From Rhodospirillales bacterium (GTDB taxonomy: Bacteria; Pseudomonadota; Alphaproteobacteria; UBA8366; JADFVY01): a DNA stretch of 7,380 nucleotides. The notes below the pieces were generated by a model. That model did not search any database and was not told the DNA's origin. It was given only the letters and a program-made list of their open reading frames with translations. Shown here in pieces: positions 1 through 7,268 of the stretch. Location of the stretch: positions 1 through 7,380 of the forward strand of contig JAHELM010000111.1 of assembly GCA_024644185.1 (NCBI GenBank), given 5' to 3'. The position numbers and the translations under genes were made by a program. Within the stretch, counting starts at the first letter, position 1, and each line of letters opens with the position of its first letter.

Positions 1-47
1 CCGACGCCATACCGGCGGCGGCGCGGCGTGGCAGTGGGCCGGCATGA
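1..47 (+). CDS. tsaB: C-terminal tail of upstream gene, probably tsaB (partial)
   Basis: Only the last 14 codons and the TGA stop at 45-47 are inside the window. In the frame beginning at base 3 they read DAIPAAARRGSGPA. The stop overlaps the rimI start as ATGA. TsaB, a subunit of the tRNA threonylcarbamoyladenosine (t6A) synthesis complex, commonly precedes rimI. TsaB proteins often end in a motif like RxPDAxP, and the DAIP seen here, with a preceding codon ending in CC (compatible with Pro), fits that ending. The identity rests mainly on position and this short tail, so it is tentative. That some coding frame ends here is better supported, through the start-stop overlap. Confidence 0.45.
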   Translation, partial: DAIPAAARRGSGPA

Positions 48-541
48 CGACGCGGCGACCCGGACGACACGTCCCGGATTCCGGCCTGCGCCTGGCCAGC
101 CTGGCGGATGTCCCGAGGATAACCGCCATCACCGCCGCCACATCCGACGAACCCTGGTCGCCGGACCTGATAGCGCAGTTGATTGGCCAGCCGGGCGGAT
201 GGGCCGTTCTGACCGCCCCCGCGGGTGTCGGGCTGGGCGGTTTCGTGCTCGGCCGATCCGTCGGCGGCGAGGCCGAGATCGTCAATCTGGCCGTGGCGCC
301 GGAAGATCGCCGGCAGGGTCTCGGCGGCGCCTTGCTGAATGCCGCGATTCTGCGCGCCGCCGGGGATCGCGCCACCGCCCTGTTCCTGGAAGTCGCGGTC
401 GACAACGTGGCCGCGCGGGCGTTGTACGATGCCGCGGGGTTCAAGATCGTCGGCCGGCGGCCCGATTACTACGCGCGTCCGGGAAACAGCCGAATCGATG
501 CGATAATCATGCGCCGCGATCTAGTAAGCCCGGAGGCGTAG
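44..541 (+). CDS. rimI: RimI-type GNAT N-acetyltransferase (ribosomal protein S18 alanine N-acetyltransferase)
   Basis: A 165-residue GNAT-family acetyltransferase. RimI transfers acetyl from acetyl-CoA to the N-terminal alanine of ribosomal protein S18 and sometimes other proteins. The acetyl-CoA loop is visible at residues 89-97 (RRQGLGGAL), following the beta strand VNLAVAPED at 80-88. E116 in LEVAVDN and Y128 in ALYDAAGF are spaced 12 residues apart, like the catalytic Glu103 and Tyr115 of Escherichia coli RimI. The ending RPDYYARPG...DAIIMRRDL is typical of the family. The protein is slightly longer than the E. coli enzyme (148 residues) because of an N-terminal extension. ATG 44 overlaps the preceding stop as ATGA, which suggests translational coupling; I see no good ribosome site of its own. 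S18 as the substrate is inferred from family and context; other GNAT substrates are possible. Confidence 0.88.
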   Translation: MTTRRPGRHVPDSGLRLASLADVPRITAITAATSDEPWSPDLIAQLIGQPGGWAVLTAPAGVGLGGFVLGRSVGGEAEIVNLAVAPEDRRQGLGGALLNAAILRAAGDRATALFLEVAVDNVAARALYDAAGFKIVGRRPDYYARPGNSRIDAIIMRRDLVSPEA

Positions 542-730
542 GAATGCCCGGTACTGGGCGGCGACGCCGAAAGAGTCCGAGACAACATGAAATTCCGAAA
601 ATTTTTCTCGACAAAACATCTTTCTGTTATTAGATCATGTTGAATATGCGACGGTGACGGCAAAAATTCATTGTCGTGGCAGTCGCGCTTCAAACAATCT
701 CGAATACATATCCTGAGGGGAATGGTCAAA
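542..730 (+). promoter_or_regulatory. AT-rich intergenic control region upstream of mucR
   Basis: This 189-base gap contains the most AT-rich stretch outside the lnt tail, roughly 590-670, with runs such as AAAATTTTT at 598-606. No gene is visible. An 8-bp inverted repeat, CAACATGA (583-590) and TCATGTTG (635-642), brackets it, and GAAAATTTTTC at 597-607 is an 11-base palindrome. A possible sigma70-like -35 is TCGACA (608-613, five of six matches to TTGACA) with weak -10 candidates near 628-636; no pair is strong. MucR/Ros proteins bind AT-rich DNA with TA steps and often regulate their own genes, so autoregulation here is a reasonable inference. Small GC hairpins at 546-559 and 560-570 follow rimI but have no T run, so no clear rimI terminator is seen. 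Confidence 0.5.
715..720 (+). promoter_or_regulatory. Ribosome binding site deciding the mucR start
   Basis: GAGGGG ends 10 bases before ATG 731 and only 1 base before the in-frame ATG 722. The spacing therefore favours 731, whose protein begins like other MucR proteins. The in-frame TTG at 671 lies far upstream in the promoter region and is unlikely. Confidence 0.6.
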
Positions 731-1162
731 ATGGCTGATCAGAATATCGATGTGCTGAGTTCGGAAGAACTTCTGGGACTTACGTCTGAAATCGTGGCGG
801 CGCATGTCTCGAACAATATGGTCGCGGTGTCCGATCTGCCCGGCCTGATCGAACAGGTCTTCAAGAGCCTTTCGGTGTTGAGCGGCAAGACGGAGCCGGT
901 GGCCGAGCGTCCGACGCCCGCCATCGCGGTCAAGAAGTCGGTTACGCCCGACTACATCGTGTGCCTTGAGGATGGCAAGAAGCTGAAGATGCTGAAGCGC
1001 CACCTGAACACCGCCTACGGCATGACGCCGGACGAGTATCGCGAGCGTTGGGGCCTGTCGTCCGACTATCCGATGGTGGCGCCCAACTACGCCAAGCAGC
1101 GCAGCAAGCTGGCCAAGAAGATCGGCCTCGGCACGCAGCAGCGCAAGCGCGCCAAGGCCTGA
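731..1162 (+). CDS. mucR: MucR/Ros-family transcriptional regulator
   Basis: A 143-residue MucR/Ros protein, a global DNA-binding regulator of alphaproteobacteria that controls exopolysaccharide, motility, cell-cycle or virulence genes depending on the species. Residues 11-55 form the N-terminal region typical of MucR (LLGLTSEIVAAHVSNN), thought to mediate higher-order assembly. Residues 74-134 are the DNA-binding domain with the family motif CLEDGKKLK.LKRHL followed by MTPDEYRERWGL and DYPMVAPNYAKQRS. The zinc site is incomplete: C78 and H91 are kept, but the second Cys position is D81 and the last His position is Y96, with A95 before it, so no fourth ligand is evident. Related MucR/Ros proteins are known to fold with replaced ligands. 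The start was chosen at ATG 731 on the ribosome site and family length. fur follows after 59 bases, so the two are probably co-transcribed. Its target genes cannot be read from this sequence. Confidence 0.93.
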   Translation: MADQNIDVLSSEELLGLTSEIVAAHVSNNMVAVSDLPGLIEQVFKSLSVLSGKTEPVAERPTPAIAVKKSVTPDYIVCLEDGKKLKMLKRHLNTAYGMTPDEYRERWGLSSDYPMVAPNYAKQRSKLAKKIGLGTQQRKRAKA

Positions 1163-1172
1163 CGGAGACCGG

Positions 1173-1186
1173 GCGCCATGCGGCGC
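1173..1186 (+). other. Small GC hairpin between mucR and fur
   Basis: GCGCC (1173-1177) and GGCGC (1182-1186) form a perfect 5-bp stem around the loop ATGC. There is no T run after it, so it is not a convincing intrinsic terminator. It may mildly shape mucR-fur read-through or mRNA stability, or be chance in GC-rich DNA. Confidence 0.25.
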
Positions 1187-1221
1187 TTGCGGTCGACCGG
1201 CAAACGGGGGCGGATCTCGCG

Positions 1222-1665
1222 GTGAGCGTACTGTCGCGCATCGAGCGTCTGTGTCAGGACAAGGGTCTGAAGATGACCGAGCAGCGGCGCGTCATTGCGC
1301 GGGTGCTGTCGGACGCCGAGGACCATCCCGATGTGGAGGCGGTGTACCAGCGCGCCGCCGCGATCGACCCGAAGATCAGCATTGCCACGGTCTACCGCAC
1401 GGTCCGCCTGTTCGAGGAAGCCAGCATCCTTGAGCGCCGCGATTTCGGTGACGGTCGCGCGCGCTACGAGGAAGCGTCGGGCGACCATCACGATCATCTG
1501 ATCGATATCGACAGCGGCACGGTGGTGGAATTCCACAACGACGAGATCGAGCGCCTTCAGGAAGAGGTGGCGCGGCGGCTGGGCTATCGCCTGGTCGGCC
1601 ACCGGATGGAGCTGTACGCGGTGCCGCTGGACCGCAAGAAGGGCGACGAACCGAAAGGCCGCTGA
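1222..1665 (+). CDS. fur: Fur-family metalloregulator (Fur/Mur type)
   Basis: A 147-residue Fur-family repressor, which senses Fe(II) or Mn(II) and represses metal-uptake genes. The N-terminal winged-helix domain spans about residues 5-83, with KMTEQRRVIARVL (17-29), DHPDVEAVY (34-42) and the recognition-helix region ISIATVYRTVRLF (52-64). The dimerisation and metal domain starts at HHDHLID (89-95). Candidate ligands are H35, E83, H89, H90, D91, H92, E103 and H127. The CxxC pair that binds structural zinc in many Fur proteins is absent (D95 and S98 occupy those places), which is common in alphaproteobacterial Fur and in the manganese regulator Mur. Whether this protein senses Fe or Mn cannot be decided here. 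GTG 1222 was chosen because it keeps the first helix (SRIERLCQDKGL) and has CGGA at 1211-1214 upstream; ATG 1273 would cut that helix. It is probably co-transcribed with mucR. Confidence 0.9.
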   Translation: MSVLSRIERLCQDKGLKMTEQRRVIARVLSDAEDHPDVEAVYQRAAAIDPKISIATVYRTVRLFEEASILERRDFGDGRARYEEASGDHHDHLIDIDSGTVVEFHNDEIERLQEEVARRLGYRLVGHRMELYAVPLDRKKGDEPKGR

Positions 1666-1686
1666 GCCGTCGCTTGCGGATCGTCC

Positions 1687-1719
1687 CCTTGGGGTGATAG
1701 GGTTCCCGTTAAGGTTTTT
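1687..1719 (+). terminator. Possible rho-independent terminator after fur
   Basis: CCTTGGGG (1687-1694) can pair with CCC (1705-1707) and AAGG (1711-1714), with one G-U pair and a 2-base bulge, around a 10-base loop. Five Ts (1715-1719) follow the stem directly. It begins 21 bases after the fur stop, where a terminator would be expected. The bulge and long loop make it imperfect. If active, it separates the mucR-fur unit from the miaB operon. Confidence 0.45.
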
Positions 1720-1724
1720 GCACG

Positions 1725-1883
1725 ATGGATTGCCGGCCTGCCCCGCGGGCCGGCCGGGCAATTCGAACGAACGGACTGGAGTGGGTCGACCCAACGAATG
1801 ACAGCGCGTTTCGCCGCCTGCGCGCCGAGGGATTGAGCCCTTGGCGAAGAAACTTTTCATCAAGACCTATGGCTGCCAGATGA
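1725..1883 (+). CDS. Doubtful small ORF overlapping the miaB start
   Basis: ATG 1725 opens a 52-codon frame ending at TGA 1881-1883, overlapping the first 43 bases of miaB in another frame. AAGG at 1711-1714 lies 10 bases upstream and could act as a ribosome site, although the same bases form the arm of the proposed terminator. From about 1776 to 1838 most codons end in G or C (17 of 21 by eye), as expected for coding in GC-rich DNA but also possible by chance. The product is Arg-rich and resembles no family I know. It could be a translated leader coupled to the TTG-started miaB, or simply a random frame. I consider random slightly more likely. Confidence 0.2.
   Translation: MDCRPAPRAGRAIRTNGLEWVDPTNDSAFRRLRAEGLSPWRRNFSSRPMAAR
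1782..1793. repeat. Perfect 12-bp palindrome upstream of miaB
   Basis: TGGGTCGACCCA is exactly self-complementary and ends 47 bases before the miaB start. It could be an operator for a dimeric regulator or a chance palindrome; no regulator is implied by the sequence itself. Confidence 0.4.
1827..1832 (+). promoter_or_regulatory. Ribosome binding site for the TTG start of miaB
   Basis: GAGGGA lies 8 bases before TTG 1841. An in-frame TGA at 1799-1801 blocks any longer frame, and no ATG or GTG in this frame occurs between the stop and 1841, so TTG 1841 is the best start. Confidence 0.75.
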
Positions 1884-3213
1884 ACGTGTACGATTCCGCC
1901 CGCATGGCGGACGTGCTGCGGCCGCTTGGCTATGAATCCACGGATTCGGTGGACGGCGCCGACATGGTGATCCTCAACACCTGCCATATCCGCGAGAAGG
2001 CTTCCGAGAAGGTCTATTCCGAACTGGGCCGGCTGAACCGCGCGCGCGAAGAGCGCGCGGCCCGGGACGGCGGCCGCATGGTGATCGCGGTTGCCGGCTG
2101 CGTCGCCCAGGCCGAAGGCGAGGAGATTGTCGCCCGCGCGCCTTTCGTCGACATGGTATTCGGCCCGCAAACCTATCACCGGCTGCCCGAACTGGTGGCG
2201 CGCGCCAGTCGCGCCGGCGGCGTTGCGGTGCTGGACGTCGAATTTCCGGTCGAAGCCAAGTTCGACAGCCTGCCCGAGGAAACGTCGCCGCCGGGCGCCA
2301 CGGCCTTCCTGTCGATTCAGGAAGGGTGCGACCGGTTCTGTACCTTCTGCGTGGTGCCCTATACGCGCGGCGCGGAATATTCCCGCGACGCCGACGCCAT
2401 CGAGGCGGAAGCCCGGCGCCTGGTCGCGGCCGGGGCGCGCGAGATCACGCTTCTCGGCCAGAACGTCAACGCCTGGCACGGGCGGGGCCTGGACGGCCGC
2501 GACTGGCGGCTCGGCCGGCTGATCGCGCACCTGGCGGACATCGACGGGCTGGATCGCATCCGGTACATGACCAGCCATCCGCGGGACATGGACGCCGAAT
2601 TGATTGCCGCGCACGGGTCGGTCGACAAGCTGATGCCCTATCTGCATCTGCCGGTTCAATCGGGCAGCGACCGCATCCTGGCGGCCATGAACCGGCAGCA
2701 TACGGCCGAGGATTTCCGCCGGATCGTCGACCGGCTGCGCGCGGTCCGCGCCGATCTGGCGCTGAGTTCCGATTTCATCGTCGGTTTCCCCGGCGAAGGC
2801 GATGCCGATTTCGCCGCGACCTTGCGTCTGGTCTCCGAAACCGGCTTTGCCAGCGCCTATTCCTTCAAATACAGCGCCCGGCCGGGAACCCCGGCCGCAA
2901 CAATGGAGAATCAGGTGCCGGAATCCGTGAAGGACGAAAGACTGGCCGGGTTGCAGCAACTTGTGGACGGGCAGGAAGCCGCCTTCCATCGAAGCAAGCG
3001 GGACGCGACCGTCCCGGTCCTGTTCCAGTCGCGTGGACGCCAGACCGGGCAGATCGTCGGACGCTCGCCCTGGCTGCAGGCGGTCATCGTCGAGGCGCCG
3101 GAAACGCTGATCGGCGCGATCGCCGAATGCCGGATCACCGGAATCGGCACGCACAGCCTGCACGGCGAAGTGCTGGACGACCGGCGCCGGCCGGAAACCG
3201 AAAGGGCCTGCGC

Positions 3214-3217
<4 letters not shown>
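1841..3217 (+). CDS. miaB: tRNA-2-methylthio-N6-isopentenyladenosine (i6A37) methylthiotransferase MiaB
   Basis: A 458-residue radical-SAM methylthiotransferase that converts i6A37 to ms2i6A37 in tRNAs reading UNN codons. The N-terminal MTTase domain (about 3-125) carries the three auxiliary-cluster cysteines C12 (YGCQMN), C48 (NTCHIREKA) and C87 (AGCVAQ). The radical-SAM core (about 153-380) has CxxxCxxC at C163, C167 and C170 (GCDRFCTFC), with VVPYTRG after it, then LLGQNVNAW (204-212), HLPVQSGSD (269-277) and DFIVGFPGE (311-319). A TRAM RNA-binding domain covers about 383-446. All six cluster cysteines are present and the length is normal for the family. The start is TTG with a good ribosome site. 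Its stop overlaps the phoH start as GTGA, so it heads the operon. A separate MiaA is needed to make the i6A substrate; it is not in this window. Confidence 0.96.
3201..3206 (+). promoter_or_regulatory. Ribosome binding site for the GTG start of phoH
   Basis: AAAGGG lies inside the end of miaB, 7 bases before GTG 3214. It supports the GTGA overlap start over any of the far-upstream starts in the same open frame, which would run antithetically through miaB. Confidence 0.6.
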
Positions 3218-4220
<1,003 letters not shown>

Positions 4221-4224
<4 letters not shown>

Positions 4225-4736
4225 GCGGGATTCTGGACATTGCCGTCGGCGGGCCCGCTGAATCGGCCTGGACCGAGGCCCTGCCCGGGATCGAGGACCT
4301 GGTGAATCGCGCGGTCGCGGCCGCCTGGCAGGCCGGAAACGGGGCGGATGCGGCGCCGCGGGGCGCCGAGATCGCGATCGTCCTGGCCGACGACGCGCTG
4401 GTGCAAGGCCTGAACCGCGACTATCGCGGCCAGGACAAGCCGACCAATGTGCTGTCCTTTTCCGCCGACGATCCCGGTGCGCCCGGCCGGCCGCGGATGA
4501 TGGGCGACGTCGTCCTGGCGCTGGAGACGATCCGCCGGGAGGCCGGCGAACAGGGCAAGACGCTTGCCGATCATCTGGGCCATCTGACGATCCATGGCGT
4601 TCTGCATTTGCTGGGCCACGACCACGAGACCGAGGCCGAGGCCGAGGCAATGGAAACGCTGGAGACGGCGATTCTGGCCGGATTGGGAATCGCCGACCCA
4701 TACATGCTCGACGAAACCTCGATGATGCGAATTTGA
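4221..4736 (+). CDS. ybeY: Endoribonuclease YbeY (16S rRNA maturation factor)
   Basis: A 171-residue zinc-dependent endoribonuclease of the UPF0054 family, which takes part in 16S rRNA 3' end maturation and ribosome quality control. The metal-binding motif HGVLHLLGHDH at 125-135 supplies H125, H129 and H135. The preceding core NRDYRGQDKPTNVLSF (65-80) contains the conserved Arg and the strand that lines the active groove, and MGDVVLA (94-100) is also typical. GTG 4221 overlaps the phoH stop, continuing the coupled operon. An in-frame hexanucleotide repeat just after the zinc motif (GAGGCC units, 4632-4648) encodes a short Glu-Ala run, a local variation without obvious meaning. The length is near the family norm, with a short Ala-rich insertion around 33-48. 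Confidence 0.94.
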
Positions 4737-4744
4737 CCAGGGAC

Positions 4745-5689
4745 ATGACGGAAACCCCTTCACCCGATAAACCGGCGGCCGCGGGCGATCCCGAAGGCGG
4801 CGAACACGCGCGCAAACCGTCCGGGCCGGCGACCTGGTTGAAATCCCTGTTCCAGGGCCGGACGACCGAGGTTTCCCTGCGCGACAGCTTCGAGGCCCTG
4901 ATCGAGGAGCGCGAAGACCGCGAGGAACCGATCGACCCCGAGGAGCGCATGCTGATCACCAACGTGCTGAAGCTGGGCACGGTGACGGTTTACGATTCCA
5001 TGGTGCCGCGCGCCGATATCGTCGCCATCGAGGCCAGCATGCCGCTGGAGGAAGTGGTGGCGGTGATGACCAAGCAGGGCCATTCCCGCCTGCCGGTCTA
5101 TCGCGGCACGCTGGACGACGTGATCGGCATGATCCACATCCGCGACGTACTGGGCGCGCTTGGCCGCGCCAATGGCGGCAAGAAAAGGGCCGGCGGGGTG
5201 CGCAAGCCGATCCGCCAGGTTCTGTTCGTGGCGCCGAGCATGCGCGTGCTGGACCTGCTGCTGCAGATGCGCAAGAGCCGTATCCACATGGCGCTGGTGG
5301 TCGATGAATACGGTGGTATAGACGGATTGGTTACGATCGAGGATCTGGTCGAGGAAATCGTCGGCGAGATCGAGGAAGAGCACGAGGCGGCAAGCGCGCC
5401 GCGCATCGAAACCCGACCGGACGGAACGCTGATTGTCGACGCCCGGTTGCCGATCGAGGAATTCGAGGACCGCTTCGGGCCGGTTCTGTCGGGCACCGAG
5501 GAAGACAGCGATTTCGATACCCTTGGCGGGCTGGTCTCGGCAATCACCGGCCGGGTGCCGGTTCGCGGCGAATTGGTGGTGCACGTGCCGTCCGGCCTGG
5601 AATTCGAGGTCATGGACGCCGATCCGCGGCGGGTCAAGCGACTGCGCGTCCGCAATCTGCCGGCCCATCCCGCCATCCATGCGAAGTGA
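4745..5689 (+). CDS. corC: CorC/TlyC-type CBS-domain protein (hemolysin family)
   Basis: A 314-residue soluble protein with the CorC layout. An acidic N-terminal part (about 43-80, including FEALIEEREDREEPIDPEERMLI) is followed by two CBS repeats (about 84-140 and 157-212; MVPRADIVAIEA, GHSRLPVYRGTLDDVIGMIHIRDVL and HMALVVDEYGGIDGLVTIEDLVEEIVGEI). A C-terminal CorC_HlyC domain follows (about 222-303, with DSDFDTLGGLV). No DUF21 membrane domain is present, as in E. coli CorC. The family is linked to magnesium/cobalt efflux and membrane integrity; the name hemolysin is historical and does not show toxicity. ATG 4745 was chosen. The in-frame TTG 4733 overlaps the ybeY stop as TTGA and would add four residues; neither has an ideal ribosome site (AGGGA at 4739-4743 is close to 4745). 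Confidence 0.9.
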   Translation: MTETPSPDKPAAAGDPEGGEHARKPSGPATWLKSLFQGRTTEVSLRDSFEALIEEREDREEPIDPEERMLITNVLKLGTVTVYDSMVPRADIVAIEASMPLEEVVAVMTKQGHSRLPVYRGTLDDVIGMIHIRDVLGALGRANGGKKRAGGVRKPIRQVLFVAPSMRVLDLLLQMRKSRIHMALVVDEYGGIDGLVTIEDLVEEIVGEIEEEHEAASAPRIETRPDGTLIVDARLPIEEFEDRFGPVLSGTEEDSDFDTLGGLVSAITGRVPVRGELVVHVPSGLEFEVMDADPRRVKRLRVRNLPAHPAIHAK

Positions 5690-7250
5690 GATCGCAACCC
5701 GGCTGGCCGGCCGGCTGGCGACCCTCGGCGGCTGGCGGCGGTATGGGCTGGCGGGCTGTCTGGGGATAGTCGCCACACTGGCGCTGCCGCCGGTCCATGC
5801 CCTGCCGACGCTCTATGTCGGCTTCACCGGCCTTGTCTGGCTGCTGCCCGGGGGGTTGCGTCCCCTGACGGCCTTCCTGACCGGATGGTCCTGGGGCCTC
5901 GGCTATTTCGTGTTCAGCCTGTATTGGATCGGTTTCGCGCCGGCCACGTTTTCCGATTCCCTGCTCTGGGTCGTGCCCTTCGCCGCCGTCGGGCTGCCGA
6001 TCCTGCTGGCGGTGTTTCCCGGCGTGGCAACGCTTGCGGCAAGCCGGCTTGGCGCCACGCCGCTGGCGCGCGTCCTGGGGCTGACCCTGTGCTGGGCCGC
6101 GACGGAATGGCTTCGCGGTCACGTTTTCACCGGGTTCCCGTGGAACCTTGCGGGCTATGCCTGGGTCGGTTCCGACGCGCTGGCGCAGTCCGCCGCCCTG
6201 TTCGGCATGTATGGCGTAACCGTGCTGGCCGTCGCCGCCGCCGCCCTGCCCGCCGTCCTGGCGGAGGGTTCCCGGCGGCGGCGCATCGCCGGGCTGGCGC
6301 TGGCGCTGGGCCTGCCGCTGATGGCCTGGGCGGGCGGCGCCATCAGGCTCGCCGATGCGCCGGCGCCGGGATCGGACAGCGTGCCCGGCGTCGGATTGCG
6401 CATCGTGCAGGCGAATATCCCGCAGCGGGAGAAATGGGAGCGCCGGTTCCTGCGCCACAATTTCGACCTGCACCTGAATCTCAGCATCACCGATCGGCCC
6501 GACTGGATCACCGCCGTGATCTGGCCGGAAACGGCGATCCCCTTCGACATCGCCGACGAGCGGGGCGAGGACGCGCGGCGGAGTATCGCCCTCGTCGTGC
6601 CGAGGGACGGGCTGCTGCTGACCGGCGCGCCCCGGCGCGGCATGGCGCCCGAAAAAATTTGGAACGGGCTGACGGTCCTCGATTCCAGCGGCGCGATCCG
6701 CGGGAGTTTCGACAAGTTTCACCTGGTGCCGTTCGGCGAGTACATGCCGCTGCGGGGCATCCTGCCCTTCGACAAGATCACGCCCGGAACCCTGGATTTT
6801 TCGCCCGGCCCGGGTCCGCGGACGCTCCGCCTGGGCTCTCTGCCGCCGTTCAGCCCGCTGATCTGCTATGAAGTGATATTTCCCGGCAACGTTGTCGCGC
6901 CCGACGATCGCCCGTCCTGGCTGCTGAACCTGACCAACGATGCCTGGTACGGCCACACCGCCGGACCGCACCAGCACCTGGCGATCGCGCGGGTGCGCGC
7001 CATAGAAGAAGGTCTGCCACTTGTGCGTGCCGCAAACACCGGGATTTCGGCGGTGTTCGACGCCTATGGACGAGAGCTGGGCCGGATCGACCTCGACACC
7101 CAGGGCATTCTCGATACGGTATTGCCGACCGCCCTGCCGGCGACACCCTATGCCCGATTCGGAGACCTCTTGTTTTTGGTTGTGTTGCTGGTAGTTTTAC
7201 TACCTTTATTACTCGTCTTGCGCAATGATCGGGCTGACAAAAAGCAGTAA
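5679..7250 (+). CDS. lnt: Apolipoprotein N-acyltransferase Lnt
   Basis: A 523-residue inner-membrane enzyme that transfers the third acyl chain from phospholipid to the N-terminal Cys of bacterial lipoproteins. The N-terminal half (about 22-222) holds several hydrophobic segments, for example about 24-58, 64-86, 95-120, 131-144, 168-195 and 204-222. The periplasmic nitrilase-like domain (about 238-485) carries the triad E284 (IWPETAIPF), K346 (FDKFHLVPFGEY) and C396 (ICYEVIFP); E354 in PFGEY is also conserved. NLTNDAWYG (417-425) and VRAANTGIS (449-457) are further family motifs. A final membrane helix spans about 497-514. ATG 5679 overlaps the corC end by 11 bases, the longest overlap in the operon; the open frame continues to 5433 but that part is a shadow of corC. 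The last helix uses A+T-rich codons, unlike the rest of the gene. Confidence 0.95.
   Translation: MRSEIATRLAGRLATLGGWRRYGLAGCLGIVATLALPPVHALPTLYVGFTGLVWLLPGGLRPLTAFLTGWSWGLGYFVFSLYWIGFAPATFSDSLLWVVPFAAVGLPILLAVFPGVATLAASRLGATPLARVLGLTLCWAATEWLRGHVFTGFPWNLAGYAWVGSDALAQSAALFGMYGVTVLAVAAAALPAVLAEGSRRRRIAGLALALGLPLMAWAGGAIRLADAPAPGSDSVPGVGLRIVQANIPQREKWERRFLRHNFDLHLNLSITDRPDWITAVIWPETAIPFDIADERGEDARRSIALVVPRDGLLLTGAPRRGMAPEKIWNGLTVLDSSGAIRGSFDKFHLVPFGEYMPLRGILPFDKITPGTLDFSPGPGPRTLRLGSLPPFSPLICYEVIFPGNVVAPDDRPSWLLNLTNDAWYGHTAGPHQHLAIARVRAIEEGLPLVRAANTGISAVFDAYGRELGRIDLDTQGILDTVLPTALPATPYARFGDLLFLVVLLVVLLPLLLVLRNDRADKKQ
7169..7216 (+). other. AT-rich, rare-codon tail of lnt
   Basis: About 65 percent A+T by hand count in an otherwise GC-rich gene. 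It encodes the last membrane helix. Leu 507, 510 and 511 use TTA and Leu 508 uses CTA. It may be relaxed codon choice for a hydrophobic helix, or it may hide part of a promoter for the next gene; TTTATT at 7205-7210 is a weak -10 match without a good -35. Confidence 0.5.
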
Positions 7251-7268
7251 TCCTGTAGCTGTGCGGCC

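Larger units (their letters stand above)
1720..1840 (+). promoter_or_regulatory. Leader/promoter region of the miaB-phoH-ybeY-corC-lnt operon
   Basis: This 121-base stretch should hold the operon promoter if the preceding terminator works, but I could not identify a convincing -35/-10 pair. GCCGGCC (1732-1738) pairs with GGCCGGC (1748-1754) around a 9-base loop; an alternative pairing is TGCCC (1739-1743) with GGGCA (1756-1760). Neither is followed by a T run. TGGGTCGACCCA at 1782-1793 is a perfect palindrome. A small ORF (1725-1883) runs through the region. Confidence 0.4.

Noticed and set aside
28..633. Plus-strand GTG frame overlapping rimI
   Set aside because: An Arg-rich shadow of rimI in another frame; rimI has the complete GNAT motif.
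1173..1186. mucR-fur hairpin as a terminator
   Set aside because: Only a 5-bp stem and no T run; kept only as a low-confidence structure.
1048..1221. Upstream extension of the fur frame
   Set aside because: This part overlaps mucR in another frame, has shadow-like composition, and Fur proteins start near residue 1 as called from GTG 1222.
4632..4648. GAGGCC hexanucleotide repeat in ybeY as a phase-variable tract
   Set aside because: Fewer than three full units and in frame (multiples of two codons), so slippage would not switch the gene off.
5634..6977. Minus-strand open frame of 447 codons opposite lnt
   Set aside because: Rich in Gln, Arg and Gly, no domain, and fully antisense to a complete Lnt with its catalytic triad.
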